Positions 50,874 through 63,615 of a stretch of 64,000 nt of DNA are shown here, piece by piece (the stretch's first letter is position 1; each line of letters starts with the position of its first letter). The stretch comes from Marisa cornuarietis (Eukaryota > Mollusca > Gastropoda > Architaenioglossa > Ampullariidae), in the NCBI GenBank assembly GCA_004794655.1, contig SMMW01000634.1:4736501-4800500 (forward strand), read 5' to 3'. The position numbers and the translations under genes were made by a program. The notes beneath the pieces are model-generated. The model did not search any database. It was given only the letters and a program-made list of their open reading frames with translations, and had not been told where the DNA came from.

Positions 50874-53455
50874 CATTGCCAGACAATGTAGACCGCTCAT
50901 AGCAATGCGGAGGGTGTCTGTGCCTCGTTTTCCTTGTAAATGTTTTTAAGTCTCACCAAGGACCAGAAAGACTACGGTACATAGGCAGTGCTCTTCATCC
51001 TATTAGATACTATTTTAAGCTACATCATTTAACATCCCTAGATTTTAAAAATAAACGTAAAACTTGGCCTCTTTTATCTTCCTCTACATCCTTCTCCTTA
51101 GGTTCTTCTTTCGAACTGTTTTTTCTTTTGATATCTGCGGTCTCAGTGAGAATCAATGAAGCAGCAATGGTACAATTTTTTCCACTCTTGTGTTCAGGTT
51201 ATTTCAGACAGACATGACATGATAATATTTTCCACCCACTAGATATTCTGGGAGTGTCATTTTGCTGAGCCTTCAGAACTAATTCTCTAGGGCCTCTCTG
51301 GTGGCTCAGGAACGTGATAAGGTGTGCTTCCAGACGTGATCGAGGGTTTTGTGTGTTCAGAGAAGGACACCTGAAGTGTTCTAGAAGGAAAACTAAACCT
51401 TCATACTCAAGAATAAAGGCACCACCTCACTAGAGCTTTTGCCATGTATCCGCCTGCCTTCGTCAGCTGAATATCGTTGTCTTTTGGCATGTGGGATCGA
51501 ACGCATGCGCAACAACAATGTCCGGCGTCTGACAACGCAAAAATATGCCCCCCTCCAGGAAACTTGTGAAGGATGAGAATAAAGGGGGATCACTTGCCAC
51601 TGCACATTTTTTGCATTTTCCCCAACTTGAAAGACCCAAACTAAGACGCCCACCTATTGAATTATATATGATTTATTTTTTGTAAGAGTCTAGAGCCTTT
51701 CAACGTGGAGAAAGTTAACATTGCGAGCGTTCTAGACCATAGAAACTAAAAGTTGTTGTCAAAACGATATGCTATTTTTACACTCTGTGCAGATCATGTC
51801 ACTGTGTTGCATGTATAAAATAATAAATTACTAAACCCACACAAACCTGTCCTTTAACACCTAAAAATGTCACTTTATTTTCATTTAATGATAAAATTTC
51901 TGTCCATACAACACTTATGTACCTCTGTTATGTTCAGTGTGATACTATGTTGTACGATTTGTGAATTTCTTTTGCCGACCTGATCTTCCAACCGTCCCTT
52001 ACCAGCATCAACATCATCGCGGTGTTTCTTGCATTATGCGAATCAAACTAATGGACTACCTACATGTTTTATATCCACCTGAAATCAGTTGTTATATCCT
52101 TCGTATGACAGGCCTTTTGTCTTGCCAGATGCTCATATCAACAGAAGACAAACATTGATGTCTATGATTTGTTTGTGTACGGCATGCATTGTATCCAAGA
52201 CTCTGATGAAAAAAAAATGAAAGAAACCTATGCCAAATACGTTTCAAGACAAACCTTCAATGATTTACAAAAAGGTAAAGTGTGTTATAGCTTGATCACC
52301 GTAGGGAGAGCAAACTGCAAGTGGTCTAACGTCTCTATTGCCCATCCCTGACAAACACGAACCCTTATATGCTGGGTGGGCAGGGGCAGCTACAACCCTG
52401 AAACCAGTCAACTTTTGATCAAGGGAACGAATCAGTGGCACCCCTCCCACCCGCTCCTTCTTACCTGTTGGCAAAGTTGCTCGTGGTCCGAGGCGAGAAA
52501 TGCACTCCTCAGAGCTTGTCACAACCCACTTTTGCCTCATCGGAGTTTTGGAGTCCACGGAGAGCGTATTGTTACCTCCCTGGAACAAATAATGGCTTTG
52601 TAAAGCAAAAGTTTCCTATCTGGAAAGTAAGATCATTGTTGACATTAAAAATAATACAAAATATTATTATGGCTTTGCTAAAGGAATGAAGACCTTTCAT
52701 TCTGCAACATGATTTTTAGATTTCAATCGTTAAGAGTTAATTATAGAGTGCCCTTTGATAGACAAACCTGTTTACTTCCCTTTGAACAGGGCTTAGAGAA
52801 GAACTGAAACAAGACCCCAGCTGTCAGTGATCATTAATTTAGACCAGCATCTCACATTACGAGAATGAATACAAAAAATCGGATGTGACTAGGCTCAACT
52901 GAAACCTTACAGGGAGCCAGAAATAAAAATGTGAATGATATTTGAGGTATCATATTTTAATTTTATTCCATTCGATGTATTCTTTATTCTTTCGTTGATG
53001 TTTCTTTTGTGCCTGATTGCTAATTACTTTTTTGTTCAACTGTAGCACTTTTGTGACACTTTGCACACTAAGTTTGAAGGTCGTCTGGTTAGGAACTGTC
53101 CTCCCTGTTTTTTTTTGAGTACACAGACACAAACTAACCAGAAAGAACAGCTTGCTTCACTAAACTTCTTCTTACGAGAAAAACAAGTAATGGTTCAAGG
53201 CCAAATTGTTTTAAATTTACAATACCTGACATTTAATCATTCGCCATTTGATCTTCTCACAGAGTTTATTAAAGACCAAATTCTTTTTATTTATTTACGA
53301 GTTTTAACTAAACTTTTACGCTATTACTCTTATGATTAAGAAACGTACTTTATATTTTGTATATTATGTCTGAAACAAAGTTGTGATCATTAATTCGACA
53401 TATGATTATTCCATGCTTTTAAAAATATCAATTATTCTTATATTCCATTTTACAT

Positions 53456-53501
53456 TCATACATACATACATACATACATACATACATACATACATACATA
53501 A
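53456..53501 (+). repeat. (CATA)n microsatellite
   Basis: Eleven or so perfect CATA units. Confidence 0.95.
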
Positions 53502-54449
53502 TTGTAAATGTTGAATGTAAATAAGAGCGAAACAGAACAGTCAGCAAACATCACTAGAAGAGTGACGAGCTCAGGAGAGTGTTACACCCACAGAAAACCT
53601 GATGTAACAGAAGAACACCTTACAATGTGAAGTTATTGATGTTCGCCACTGATATTTCTAGCTTATTCAGTCCCTCTCCATGTCATTGACTGAGATGCAA
53701 ATTTTCTTGCATTATTCGGATTTTTTTATTTCAAACCTTGATTTTCTCTCCTAACTTTTGTTCTTAGCGCTTTTAAGCTTTCCTTCGTCATTTCCCTACT
53801 CGTTTTTTTATTCCTTCTTTTATTATTTCTTTCTTTCATTCATTCATCTTTTTATTTCTTGCTTGCTTTTCTGTGTCTGTTTTTCTTTTACTCTCTCTCT
53901 CTCTGTCTTGCCAAAGCATTTGCGTGGATCGACCGTATAAGCTACTGTAAGTCCCCAGCACCACAGTCTTATCATTACTTGTCATGTAACTCAAATAAAC
54001 GCGCTGCTCAATCCCCGCTATATCTGCAGAATCTTGTCTGGTAACTTTTTTTTCGGTCTTTCATGCACAAGTAGTTTTTAATTCTTTAGAGACCTGTGTG
54101 TACTGACACAAGCGAACAACGGGATATCTAATGCGTCTGTTGATAATAATGGTTCTGTCAAATAAGGCTGCCACATGCCTGATATCTGTCTCAGACTCTA
54201 CAACCAGCATCAGCTACTTAGTGAGCCATTCCCCACGAGAAAAGGTAGTATTAGACTTCAGACTTCCTTCCACGCGTGTTTAGTGTTCACTCTTTGCCTT
54301 TCTGCTTTAAGGAAATGTCAAAAGTGTCCAATTAAAAAGTTTCCAATTAAATGGTGTACAATTAAGTGCTGGGTGTCCCTCTCTGAGCAAGCATCCGTGA
54401 GTATTTGTCAGCGAGTGATCATCAAATTCCCTCACATGCAAATGACAAG

Positions 54450-54700
54450 GTTGCGCATGATAAACCTGTTTGTGGTGTGATAAATTCTGGTTTAACAGAC
54501 ATGTGTCTGATATAATAAACATGGTTTTCATGATGAGCCCGTGTCTACTGTTGGTACACTTCGTGTTAGTGTTGCTAAAGGTCTGCTTTTCCACGTATGC
54601 ATATATGAAGATACGCGCAGTAAACATGTGTTTACACGGGATAAACTTGTGTTTACAAGTGATAAAAGTGTGTTTGAGCGCGATAAATGTATTTTTATTT
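54450..54700 (+). repeat. Decayed ~22-bp tandem repeat
   Basis: Units of the type GATAAACTTGTGTTTACAAGT and GATAAAAGTGTGTTTGAGCGC recur at about 22-bp spacing, clearest at 54618-54690, with older copies to the left. Confidence 0.6.
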
Positions 54701-54715
54701 TAATTCAGGAGTAGA

Positions 54716-54904
54716 GGCGGTCCGGTGGCGCAACGGTTAGCACCTGTCACTAATACAGTGAAGGTCGGCTGTCCTGGGTTCAGTTCTCGTCTCGGGCACG
54801 CTGTTCTTTCTCTGCATTTGGCATCTGTTTACAGGGCTGGCTGCCTTGCCGTGATACAGCCTTAGTTGCTGGCTCGGCATAAAACATCAATATAAAAAAA
54901 AATG
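54716..54904 (+). mobile_element. tRNA-derived SINE, family B, with target-site duplication
   Basis: Complete copy from GGCGGTCCGG to the poly-A tail. CAGGAGTA occurs immediately before (54706-54713) and after (54905-54912), a clear sign of LINE-driven insertion. Confidence 0.92.
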
Positions 54905-55280
54905 CAGGAGTACGTATCCGGGCTCATATACATGTTGACAAAGCTGTCAGCATCAGGATGCGAGGTTGCTGTGTGTGCACTTTTGAAAATCAGTGTCAGG
55001 TCGGGTATTTGAAGTTCAATCAAGAACAAGTGCCACACCCAGCTACTCGGCATCACTTTTAGCAAGTGTTGGCTTTTACAGGGTTATGTGCCCTTGATAT
55101 CGATGACACGCTGACACATCTTGGCTTGCTGCTACTATTCTGAGACTTGCAGGCATTTTATTTGCGTTTGTCGGTGCACAAGCTGGTTCAATACACATGC
55201 CTCTTCTTCTTCTTCTACTGTTACTTCTGTGGTTTCTTCTGTGCATCCACTATTGCCGTCGGTCATTGTGACAATGGCAA

Positions 55281-55464
55281 GGCGGTCCGGTGGCGCAACG
55301 GTTAGCGCCTGTCACCAATACAGTGAAGGTTGGCTGTCCTGGGTTCAGTTCTCGTCTCGGGCATGCTGTTCTTTTTCTGCGTATGGCATCTGTTTACAGG
55401 GCTGGCTGCCTTGCCGTGATATAGCCATAGTTGCTGGCTCGCCGTAAAACACCAATTAAAAAAA
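55281..55464 (+). mobile_element. tRNA-derived SINE, family B
   Basis: Complete copy with A-rich tail. The flanks GTGACAATGGCA (55268-55279) and GTGGCATTGGCA (55465-55476) look like a slightly diverged target duplication. It lies only 376 bp after the preceding copy in the same orientation. Confidence 0.9.
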
Positions 55465-57607
55465 GTGGCATTGGCACTGGACTGGAACTAAGCACCAACA
55501 CGTCACTTTAGTACACAGGGGTGTTTCACACCGTTACTGTTCCACCATCGCCATTTATTATACTTTCACTGAACAACGATAGACAAGTAGGGGAAACACA
55601 TTTCATTCAATGCTGCAAGCATTAAAATACCTCGGGATGAAATTATAAAAAAATAAAAACAATGAGGTAACTTTTGTAAAATTATTTGTATTAAGCGAAC
55701 AGATCCTTAGGGTAATGGGCTTTCTTAAATAATTTGTTACTGTATTTATTTATTTATTGTTCTTCGTCTACTTTTTCTTTCTCTACCTCATTTTTTTCTG
55801 TTAGTCGCAGCAACAGTAATAGCGACAATACATTCTTGCCCTATTTTGATGAGCTGAGTGAAATGCTCAATGAAGTCGAGATGATTCGGTGAAGGTTATG
55901 GGTCGAAAATATTCAGAGTTATTGGTATTCAAGCATCCTTTCCACCCGCAGAGTATACTGTATTATCTGATGGTGCGTGCAGCTGTGACGACGATTAAAT
56001 ACAGGCTCGTCCTCCCGCCATTAATTTTCAGGTCTCCCCCGCCTGAGATTGGACCATCCCCTGTCCTGTCCACTCCCTTCATTGGCACTGAGCTCTTTTC
56101 ACTACGCATCCTTCCGCTAATGACTTTAAGCATGGCCCCAGTAAGAGAGTGAAAAGCCCTCGCAGGAGAGGAAGCGATCCTGGAGAGAAAAATAAAGCCT
56201 CAATCTGCTGCTGAGTACCGAGCAGGAGAGACTGATTAAAGGAGAGCGCTGGGTGCTGAACGAAACTCCAGTGGACGACAGATGGAAACGGGAAGCAGCC
56301 TCGTGTTGTCTCCCAAGAAGATGGCGTCTGAGACAGTTTCGTGGGGGGGGGGACATTTCCAGCTGTGTTACAGAAAGGCTGCTGCCGATGCGCAAGAAGC
56401 AGCGAATGGAGAAAAATGAGGGCTGACATGGAACATTAGGAATATCGAGGCTGCGGTGTTCTTATTGATTGCATCCTCACCTACACGCAGTCACGCAAAC
56501 CACGACGACTGGGTGTTGGGCGTGTGAACTGTTAACACTGTCTGAGCTATATTTCGCTCATCTGGGTCGAGGTGGAGGGTTTGACCTTTGGCCTGAACTC
56601 ATTGACCACCTCTTGTTCCCCCCCCCCCATAACATCTACTTTTCTACAGAGGGCTGCAGTCTTCCCGCTAACTTTATCGAAGAGAGGCGTCGCACTTTTA
56701 GAATAACCTGTCCTCTGCTTCTTGTTTTGAACTTTTGACCGAGTCCCTGTCCTACTTGAATGTTCATTTGAACATTTTAAAGCAGACATTTCGCCTATAA
56801 AAAAAGAATATTGTGGCTCGAAGTCGCCATGCAGGGTAAGCTTAAGAACTAAGTATATTGAAGCACGACAAAGCCCTGGTAAAAAAAAAGGTCTACTGGT
56901 GCGAGCATGAAAGACTGTACACGCTACACTGATGTTGATACGGCGAACAAAAGAACAACGTGGAGCCAGGCTTTGGGTCAGCTACAGCTACAGCTACACA
57001 GATTAGAAATGATAAAAAAGGAAGCAGGGAATGTCAGGCAGACAAAAAAAATACATACAAACACACACGTGAAACACGACAGGAAGAGGGAGAGAGGAGA
57101 AACAGATAAAAATAATAAATAAAAATAATAAATAAAATAAATAAAATAAGAAGAATAAGAGGAGAAATAAGAGACTCTCTTGTCTACCTAATCAATAACT
57201 CGTTTCAAGTTTGGAGACTAGGAAAAAGGAAAAGAAACAATGACTGCATGCGTCATCAAACTGTCAAAAATAGATGTAAACTTGGTGAGAGTTTGTCTCC
57301 AAAACAGTCTCCTCCCTCTACCATCCCCACCACCCGCATACATCCTTTTTATCCACATCGAGTTTCATGATGTCAGGATTGAAACAAAACATTTCTCACA
57401 CAACTGTTTGTTTGTCCACACTTTGTTTGTCACTAGTGAATGAACTAGGGTCAAATTATGAGTGGATGTACAGTTCGCTGTAGTGAGTGGGGGACTCAGG
57501 GGAGGTAATAGGTGAGACCGTGCATATATATATCTATGTGTGCGTGCGCGATTGCGTTCGTCTGCATCGCTCTGTGTATATATGTACGTGTATGTCCCTG
57601 TCTACAT

Positions 57608-57611
<4 letters not shown>

Positions 57612-57680
<69 letters not shown>
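57612..57680 (+). repeat. (GT)n microsatellite
   Basis: About 34 perfect GT units. Confidence 0.95.
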
Positions 57681-58344
57681 ACGTATGCATACATGAAATG
57701 TCGCACGAGCAAAAAAGGTCTGGAGACCCCGGAAAGAAAAGTCTGGTAAAACCGGATGCAATAACATTATCTGAGATGAAGGCGGCCTGGCGAGACTCCA
57801 CTCGGTTATTTATTCACGCAATTGTATTCCTAAGTCGGGAAAAGTCGATGATGCCGTACTCCGTCTCCGACATACACAACCACCTGTGCACCACCTGTTG
57901 TAAATGCGTCGCAAATGACAAACACACCAGATAAGTAAACACGATTTCTGGCCCTTACATATCACTGGAAATTAATTGTCATACCCCCCCAAAAAAGTAT
58001 ATCATCAAACAGTGTCATCATATCATCAATGTTCGTTTGACTGTCAACATTTATCTGCGTTTCGCAGGATCTGGCCTTGCATCTTCACTCTTCATCATTA
58101 TATTCTGTGAGTCATCAAAGTCGAATTTCTTTTTATCCAGAAAGCCAATTTTCTTATGACTGTCGTGTTTTATGTGGCTCTTGACTACTTTTTAGTTCTG
58201 GTTATTTTCCTGTTTTACTGACTCGGTACACACGAACCGGCTACGCAGCCAAATAGCTTGCCTTCTCCTGTTAGTCGATGGTAATCGTCCTTGACTTGTT
58301 TTTATTATTTATGACATTGTGCAGAAAAAGTAGGCTAACGACCT

Positions 58345-58482
<138 letters not shown>

Positions 58483-59059
58483 TTGGGTGGGTGTGACTGT
58501 GTGGGTGGAGCTGTGTGCTTACAAACATGTCTATCAAATTGCTTTTCTTTCTGCTCTTGTGAATACAAGAGACTTTTTGAATAAATAATGTATTCTTGCA
58601 AACATGTACACAGTATTTCACATATTATGCAAAAAAAATGTGTTTTAAAATTAGGTTTCAGTAAATAAAACGGCCCTGTCGGCATAGAGCATGTTGTCGA
58701 GTTTTCCCACATATTTGTGACAGATGCTGTCACTTTATTACCTGCTGGTGGTTTTTAACGATTACTTTGATAATCAGCTTATGGTGTTATTGTAAAGCCC
58801 ATTTCATGGCTACAGTTTGCGAGCCCTGTCTGTTGTACTGAGGGTTCGACAGCTCCGTAATGAAACGATGCTTCTCTCTTCCTTTTACGGTCCATTCACA
58901 CCTACAGCGTCTAATGCCTTCAAGATCACGCTCTGGAAGTTAAAATTAATGAGGGGTTTTCGTGTAAACATCTTGTTAGCATCTAGGATCGAGTTAATTT
59001 AGCATATTTAGATTATGCACAGAAAAGAAGCAAGAAAAAAATTAAAAGGAGGCAGGCAA

Positions 59060-59200
59060 AAAGAAAGAAAGAAAGAAGCAAACAAACAAACAAACAAACA
59101 AAGAAATAAGCAAAGAAAGAAACAAACAAACAAAGAAATAAGTAAAGAAACAAACAAATAAATAAGTAAAGAAACAAACAAAGAAATAAGCAAAGAAACA
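59060..59200 (+). repeat. AAAG/AAAC/AAAT compound minisatellite
   Basis: Tetranucleotide runs organised in a higher-order pattern in which GAAATAAGCAAAGAAA-type segments recur every 30-50 bp. Confidence 0.85.
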
Positions 59201-61861
59201 ACATAGTCTGTCTCTAAGATCAATAAACATGTATCAGCCGGGAGAACTCCTTGCGAATCATCATCATCATGTTTAGAAGACCAATTGCGTCTCTAAAGGA
59301 AAGCAAAGAAGGTCAATAAAATGGTCCTTTTGTAGTTACTTTCCGGTATTAGACGTTTTGTATTTGATGACACCTCACACGACGGATATCAGGAGTATTA
59401 GGAGGAGTCACGATAAATTGCAACGAGTCGGCCATCAATGATGTAGGTTCGAAATATTGGCAAAACCTACGTGGAGCTAATTGGGAGCAGATGGCTTTGT
59501 ATATTAATATGCACTTGCAATAAAAACAAGGCACACAGACGTCAGGGTTCTGACGAAACTAGTGAACAGGAAAGAGTGTTCACAGTTGGAGAAGGGTATG
59601 AAGGCGCTGACAGCAACGAGAACAATGATGATGTCTTAGAATGATGACTGTAATGTGATGAGTCCTGAATGGATGCCTCATAATAGGGACACAGGGATCA
59701 GTTAGCAATTAGAAGACGAGTGCTCAGTTAATTAAAAACAAAAAGCTTGCAAAATGGTGTTTGTCGTTGTTGCAGATGATGATGATGAGGAGGAGGAGGA
59801 GGAGGATCTTTTAACTATGTCTTTTCTTAAACCCTGCTGTCCTCAAATGGCGCAGATTATCTCTAAATACAGAGCAGTAAACAAGACGATAAAGCAGTGG
59901 GAGGGAGAGGGGGGCAAATGTCAAGGTCTGATTGTTTTGTGTTGGTCTCACGCGAGGGCAACAAGCGACACCGTCGGCTTGCTAGACTGCGACACTTCGT
60001 TCTTTTACGCTGTCTAGTCAATCGAACGGCCTCTTCCTATCATTCCGCTTCCATAAAGGAGTTCCTGGACCGGCTCGAGAGGCGCTTGGTGATGAGACAC
60101 GGCCATGAGGATCACAGTCACGTTGGCAGCAGCCACCGCCGCTCACGGGGTGATGAACTCTGGGAAGGTTCCATTTGAAGGGAGCATGCGAGGCCCGCGT
60201 TAATCTACGAAAGAGTTCTTGTCTTCCCTTGATTAATGTAACCGCGGCCCCCAGGTGGCAAGAGGGGATGAACCTGGTCTTCGGTCATGAGTAACAGGAC
60301 CCCGCTTACGATCGCCAGAATATCATCGAGCCACGGCACGTGTCCGCCTGCACTCCTCACTCCCAATCCCATTGCTATTCATAAACTTGTCTGGAACCAT
60401 CGCACGGACACAAAGACAACAGGAAGCAGCACATCAAGAGACGATAAAAAAAGAAGAGAAACAACTGGTATTGAACCGAGGTCGGTGTATTAGCGTCGAG
60501 GCGTTGGTTTTTCGGTTACAGACTCTGTGCCTGACACATCGCAGACAGACGAATGTGGGAATGGAAATGGGGAGCAAATAGAAGAGACTGTCTTACTTTC
60601 CTTGCCCCCTGTTTCTGTTCATCTCAACAAATTTGTATCTGTCTCGTCTTGTTTACAAGTACTTTATCTGGAATAATGGTTTAAGTGTAAGTTTCGAGGC
60701 CATACAAATGGACTAAGAGATATGAATGACTTTGTCTGTAAGCTCGTGTGAGTACCTGCTGTGATATGATCTCTAGTGATAATTACTTCGTGTTTGTGAC
60801 ACTTTGAAGTCAATGAGTTAATCGATGAATGTCCTTCTTCAAACAGTCATTATAGACCATAGTGTATGTTTATAGAGTACTATTTATTTCAAACTAACGA
60901 AGAGCCCTGGACATTTTTTCCCTTCGATCACAGAAACGAAAGCTGTTTCTTGTCTATGCACCATTTACATGTTTGTAGAACTCATTTTATTTGACTTTAG
61001 CGTTTGTTGTATTACTCGGGGATCAAAATGTTGTCAATAAATTTATATGGTTCTCTAATTTTTACATTTCTTCACTTTTAAAGATGCTATGTATTTTTTA
61101 TATAAATCAGTTTACAAAAGTGTTTATAACAAAAATTCAAAGAATCTTCCTTTCGCATTTTTAAGAAACTTTCCTAAAGGAGTGCTGCAAAGTCACTGTA
61201 AGAGTGAAGAATTTTTTTGTAAACTAGCCTGCAGCATTGCGATCTTGCAAAATCCCCATCTTAGACATCAAGAAACCACACCAAGATAACGAAGGGCTTC
61301 GCACCGAGGTCAGACAAGACTGGTACCAACACAAAGTCTTCAGTGACCTACATCGACACAAATCCTCTGTCGGCGACAAGACAAAAAGCCTACAGTAGCC
61401 TACATCTACAGAATCTACAGTAGGCTACACAGACAGAAACCCTGTCTACAGAGTCTAAAGTAGCCCCCATCATGCGATAAGAACCTGTTTCCTCAACTTT
61501 GACTCTGCTTCATGTATAATGGTAGAAAGTCTCTCTGAGACGAAGGCATATATTTCTAGTGCATACCAAACAACCTTTTAATCTCTAACATTGCGCTTTG
61601 CAATCTATTTACAAACTTCATTCTTATACTTTTCTGTGCTTTGCATATGGGATAACTTCACCGCAAATTAAATAAAGCTAATATTCTTCAGTACTGATGG
61701 ACTGAGGACTGCGGTTACTTCGACAACAGTGTGTCTGAAACACTGGCCTGATTATTGATAAGCTTCTTGACATATGCAAGAATTCGTTTCTAAGAGTCAG
61801 CTACAAACATAATGAAATGTAGACAGTTGTTTAATAAGGAAAAGTCTTGGATAAATTCCGG

Positions 61862-62100
61862 TCTGGGGACACCCATTAGTGGTTAAAACACTCGCTTGCC
61901 ACCACTGCAGTGAGAAACTCAGGGTTCATATCTCGTCTCGGGACACTTTTTATATGTGACCTGCCGCAGGCCTGAGCGTCGGATGTTTTCTCCGGGTACT
62001 CCAGTTTCTAATCACTCCCTCTCCTCCATCCCATAGTGCAAAATCACATCAAATTGGAAGCACTTTCTTACTAAATAAACCAACCATAAACCATAAATTC
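61862..62100 (+). mobile_element. tRNA-derived SINE-like element, family C
   Basis: Head with ATTAGTGGTTAAAACACTCG (A-box-like) and CAGGGTTCATATCTCGTCTC (B-box-like). The body has GTTTTCTCCGGGTACTCCAG and the tail AATAAACCAACCATAAACCA. Only one copy is in the window, so the boundaries are approximate. Confidence 0.65.
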
Positions 62101-62793
62101 AGGAATTAAAAAGTACTAATCAGAAAATATTTTATTCACAATCTTGGTAAAAAGAAGGTGTCGTCTAATAAAACTGTGCTCTGAAAATCTTGATTTATTC
62201 ATTTAGTTTCATTTGTTGTCAATAAACGGACTTCACAACTAATAGTAGGCTAGGATTAATAAGGCAAATCGTGCTCTATATGTTCTATTATACATAATTT
62301 CCTTATACTGTCTGAGTTAAATTTTTTGCTTCAAGTTTTGAGGATTTGCTGAAGGGAAAACGATCGCTATGCTCACTATCGCTAATTTAAAGACTATTTT
62401 TCAGACCAGGGTAAGTGAACCGGAGTATCAGTACACTCCATCTTTCTCTGTTGCAGAAACCTCATTTTCTGTTACGACTCATATAGTCCCAGAGTTTTGT
62501 CAGTGAATTCCATTTTTTCCACTAGATTAGCTACTTCAATAACTTCACTTTTCCTTATATATGTCATTTGGACTGTAATGTCGTTGTAGATGAAGCAGAC
62601 ATTAAAAAAGATATCTTAGAGTCGAAGACACAAATCTTCACAGATTACTACTTCACTTATTTGGTTGCTGGGATCTTGATTGTTGTTGATAGTTGCCTCC
62701 ACAAATTTATTACTATAAGAATTTTTATGTGGTGATTTATTGTACATTTATGGAGATACATTTAGGTTGCACTTATAGATTAATGAGGTGAAA

Positions 62794-63069
62794 AGCGGAT
62801 GGCCGAGTGGTTAGAGCGCTGGCGTCCGAATTGAGAGCGAGTTGGTTCAATTCCCGATAAGCGCCGCAAGCTTCCCCTAGTCGACCCAGCTGACGGGAAT
62901 GGGTACCTGACTCCATAGAGGGTTGTGGAAAGTAAGGCAGCGAGGGAGAGGAGATTGGCACCACCCTCATGTAAAAGCTGGCCCCGAGAAAAGTGGGGTC
63001 TCTAACACCTCACTCCCCAACGACCTGAACAGCTTATGGGATTACCTTTACCTTACCTTTTACCTTTTA
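62794..63069 (+). mobile_element. tRNA-derived SINE, family A, copy 2
   Basis: Same head (A box TGGCCGAGTGG, B box GGTTCAATTCC) and body as the copy at 24935. Here a 3' end is present: an AACAGCTTATGGG segment followed by irregular TTACCTT repeats. The shared body is almost unchanged between copies, which suggests recent mobility. Confidence 0.85.
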
Positions 63070-63289
63070 AGGTGAAAATGACTAGGCCTTTTTTCTCAAG
63101 ACTACTCATCGTGCTCGGAGTCAAGGGACAGAATCTTTATGTCTCAGAGGTGTACATAATGTCTTTTCTTTATTTGCTTTAAATGTAATAAGAAAGTAAT
63201 AAGAAATAAGAAGCATGCTTTTCTGCCATTGAGACACAGTCTATGCTGCTCGTGCGTCAGTAACTCACCTGTCACGAAAAACTGCTACT

Positions 63290-63615
63290 CCTCACAGTCC
63301 AAGGCGTTGCTAGGAAACTTTACTCAAGCCACAATGTGAGCTCCGAGGGTGGGTTGACCTTTGACCACCATCTAACGTCCTGGGCGTTTCACATCTTACG
63401 CTTCCAGTCTGCGCCGCTACGGTTGCAGGCTTGTCAAAAAGTCTTTACTTCTGCGTGCAGTGCCTCACTCTTGCCTGCTTAAGAAGATTTAACAGAAGGT
63501 ATTCTGGGGAAAATCCATATGTCGGCAAAGTGGAGATGCCACAGACAAGCTCTGACACCAAACTGCCTCCAAAGTTTTGACAACTCGTTATCCACTCCTA
63601 CGGCGCATGCGCTGG
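63290..63615. promoter_or_regulatory. Promoter-like cluster: X-box and NRF1 site
   Basis: GTTGCTAGGAAAC at 63306-63318 fits the RFX X-box consensus with a 1-bp spacer. GCGCATGCGC at 63603-63612 is the perfect NRF1 palindrome. The stretch is more GC-rich than its surroundings. A 112-residue + strand frame starting 63577 lies downstream but shows no family. A gene beginning at or beyond the window edge is possible. Confidence 0.3.

Larger units (their letters stand above)
50874..54700. other. Gene-poor stretch
   Basis: No gene was recognised. A moderately GC-rich block at 52265-52590 carries a 107-residue minus-strand frame without motifs and may be a diverged repeat. (CATA)n lies at 53456-53501. 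54450-54700 holds decayed AT-rich repeats. Confidence 0.45.

Noticed and set aside
52265..52588. 107-residue minus-strand frame in a GC-richer block
   Set aside because: It has no motifs or splice signals. It may be an old repeat, but with one copy in the window I cannot support an element call.
53456..53501. Regular repeat array resembling a CRISPR array
   Set aside because: It is a pure CATA microsatellite. There are no spacers, and the genome is eukaryotic.
56079..56429. Minus-strand frame starting MSALIFLHSLLLAHRQQPFC, as a possible secreted protein or receptor signal exon
   Set aside because: A hydrophobic start is present, but there is no donor in the required phase, no family motif, and competing frames on both strands.
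59008..59230. Overlapping minus-strand frames rich in FLCLFVCLF, like membrane segments
   Set aside because: They are translations of the AAAG/AAAC minisatellite.
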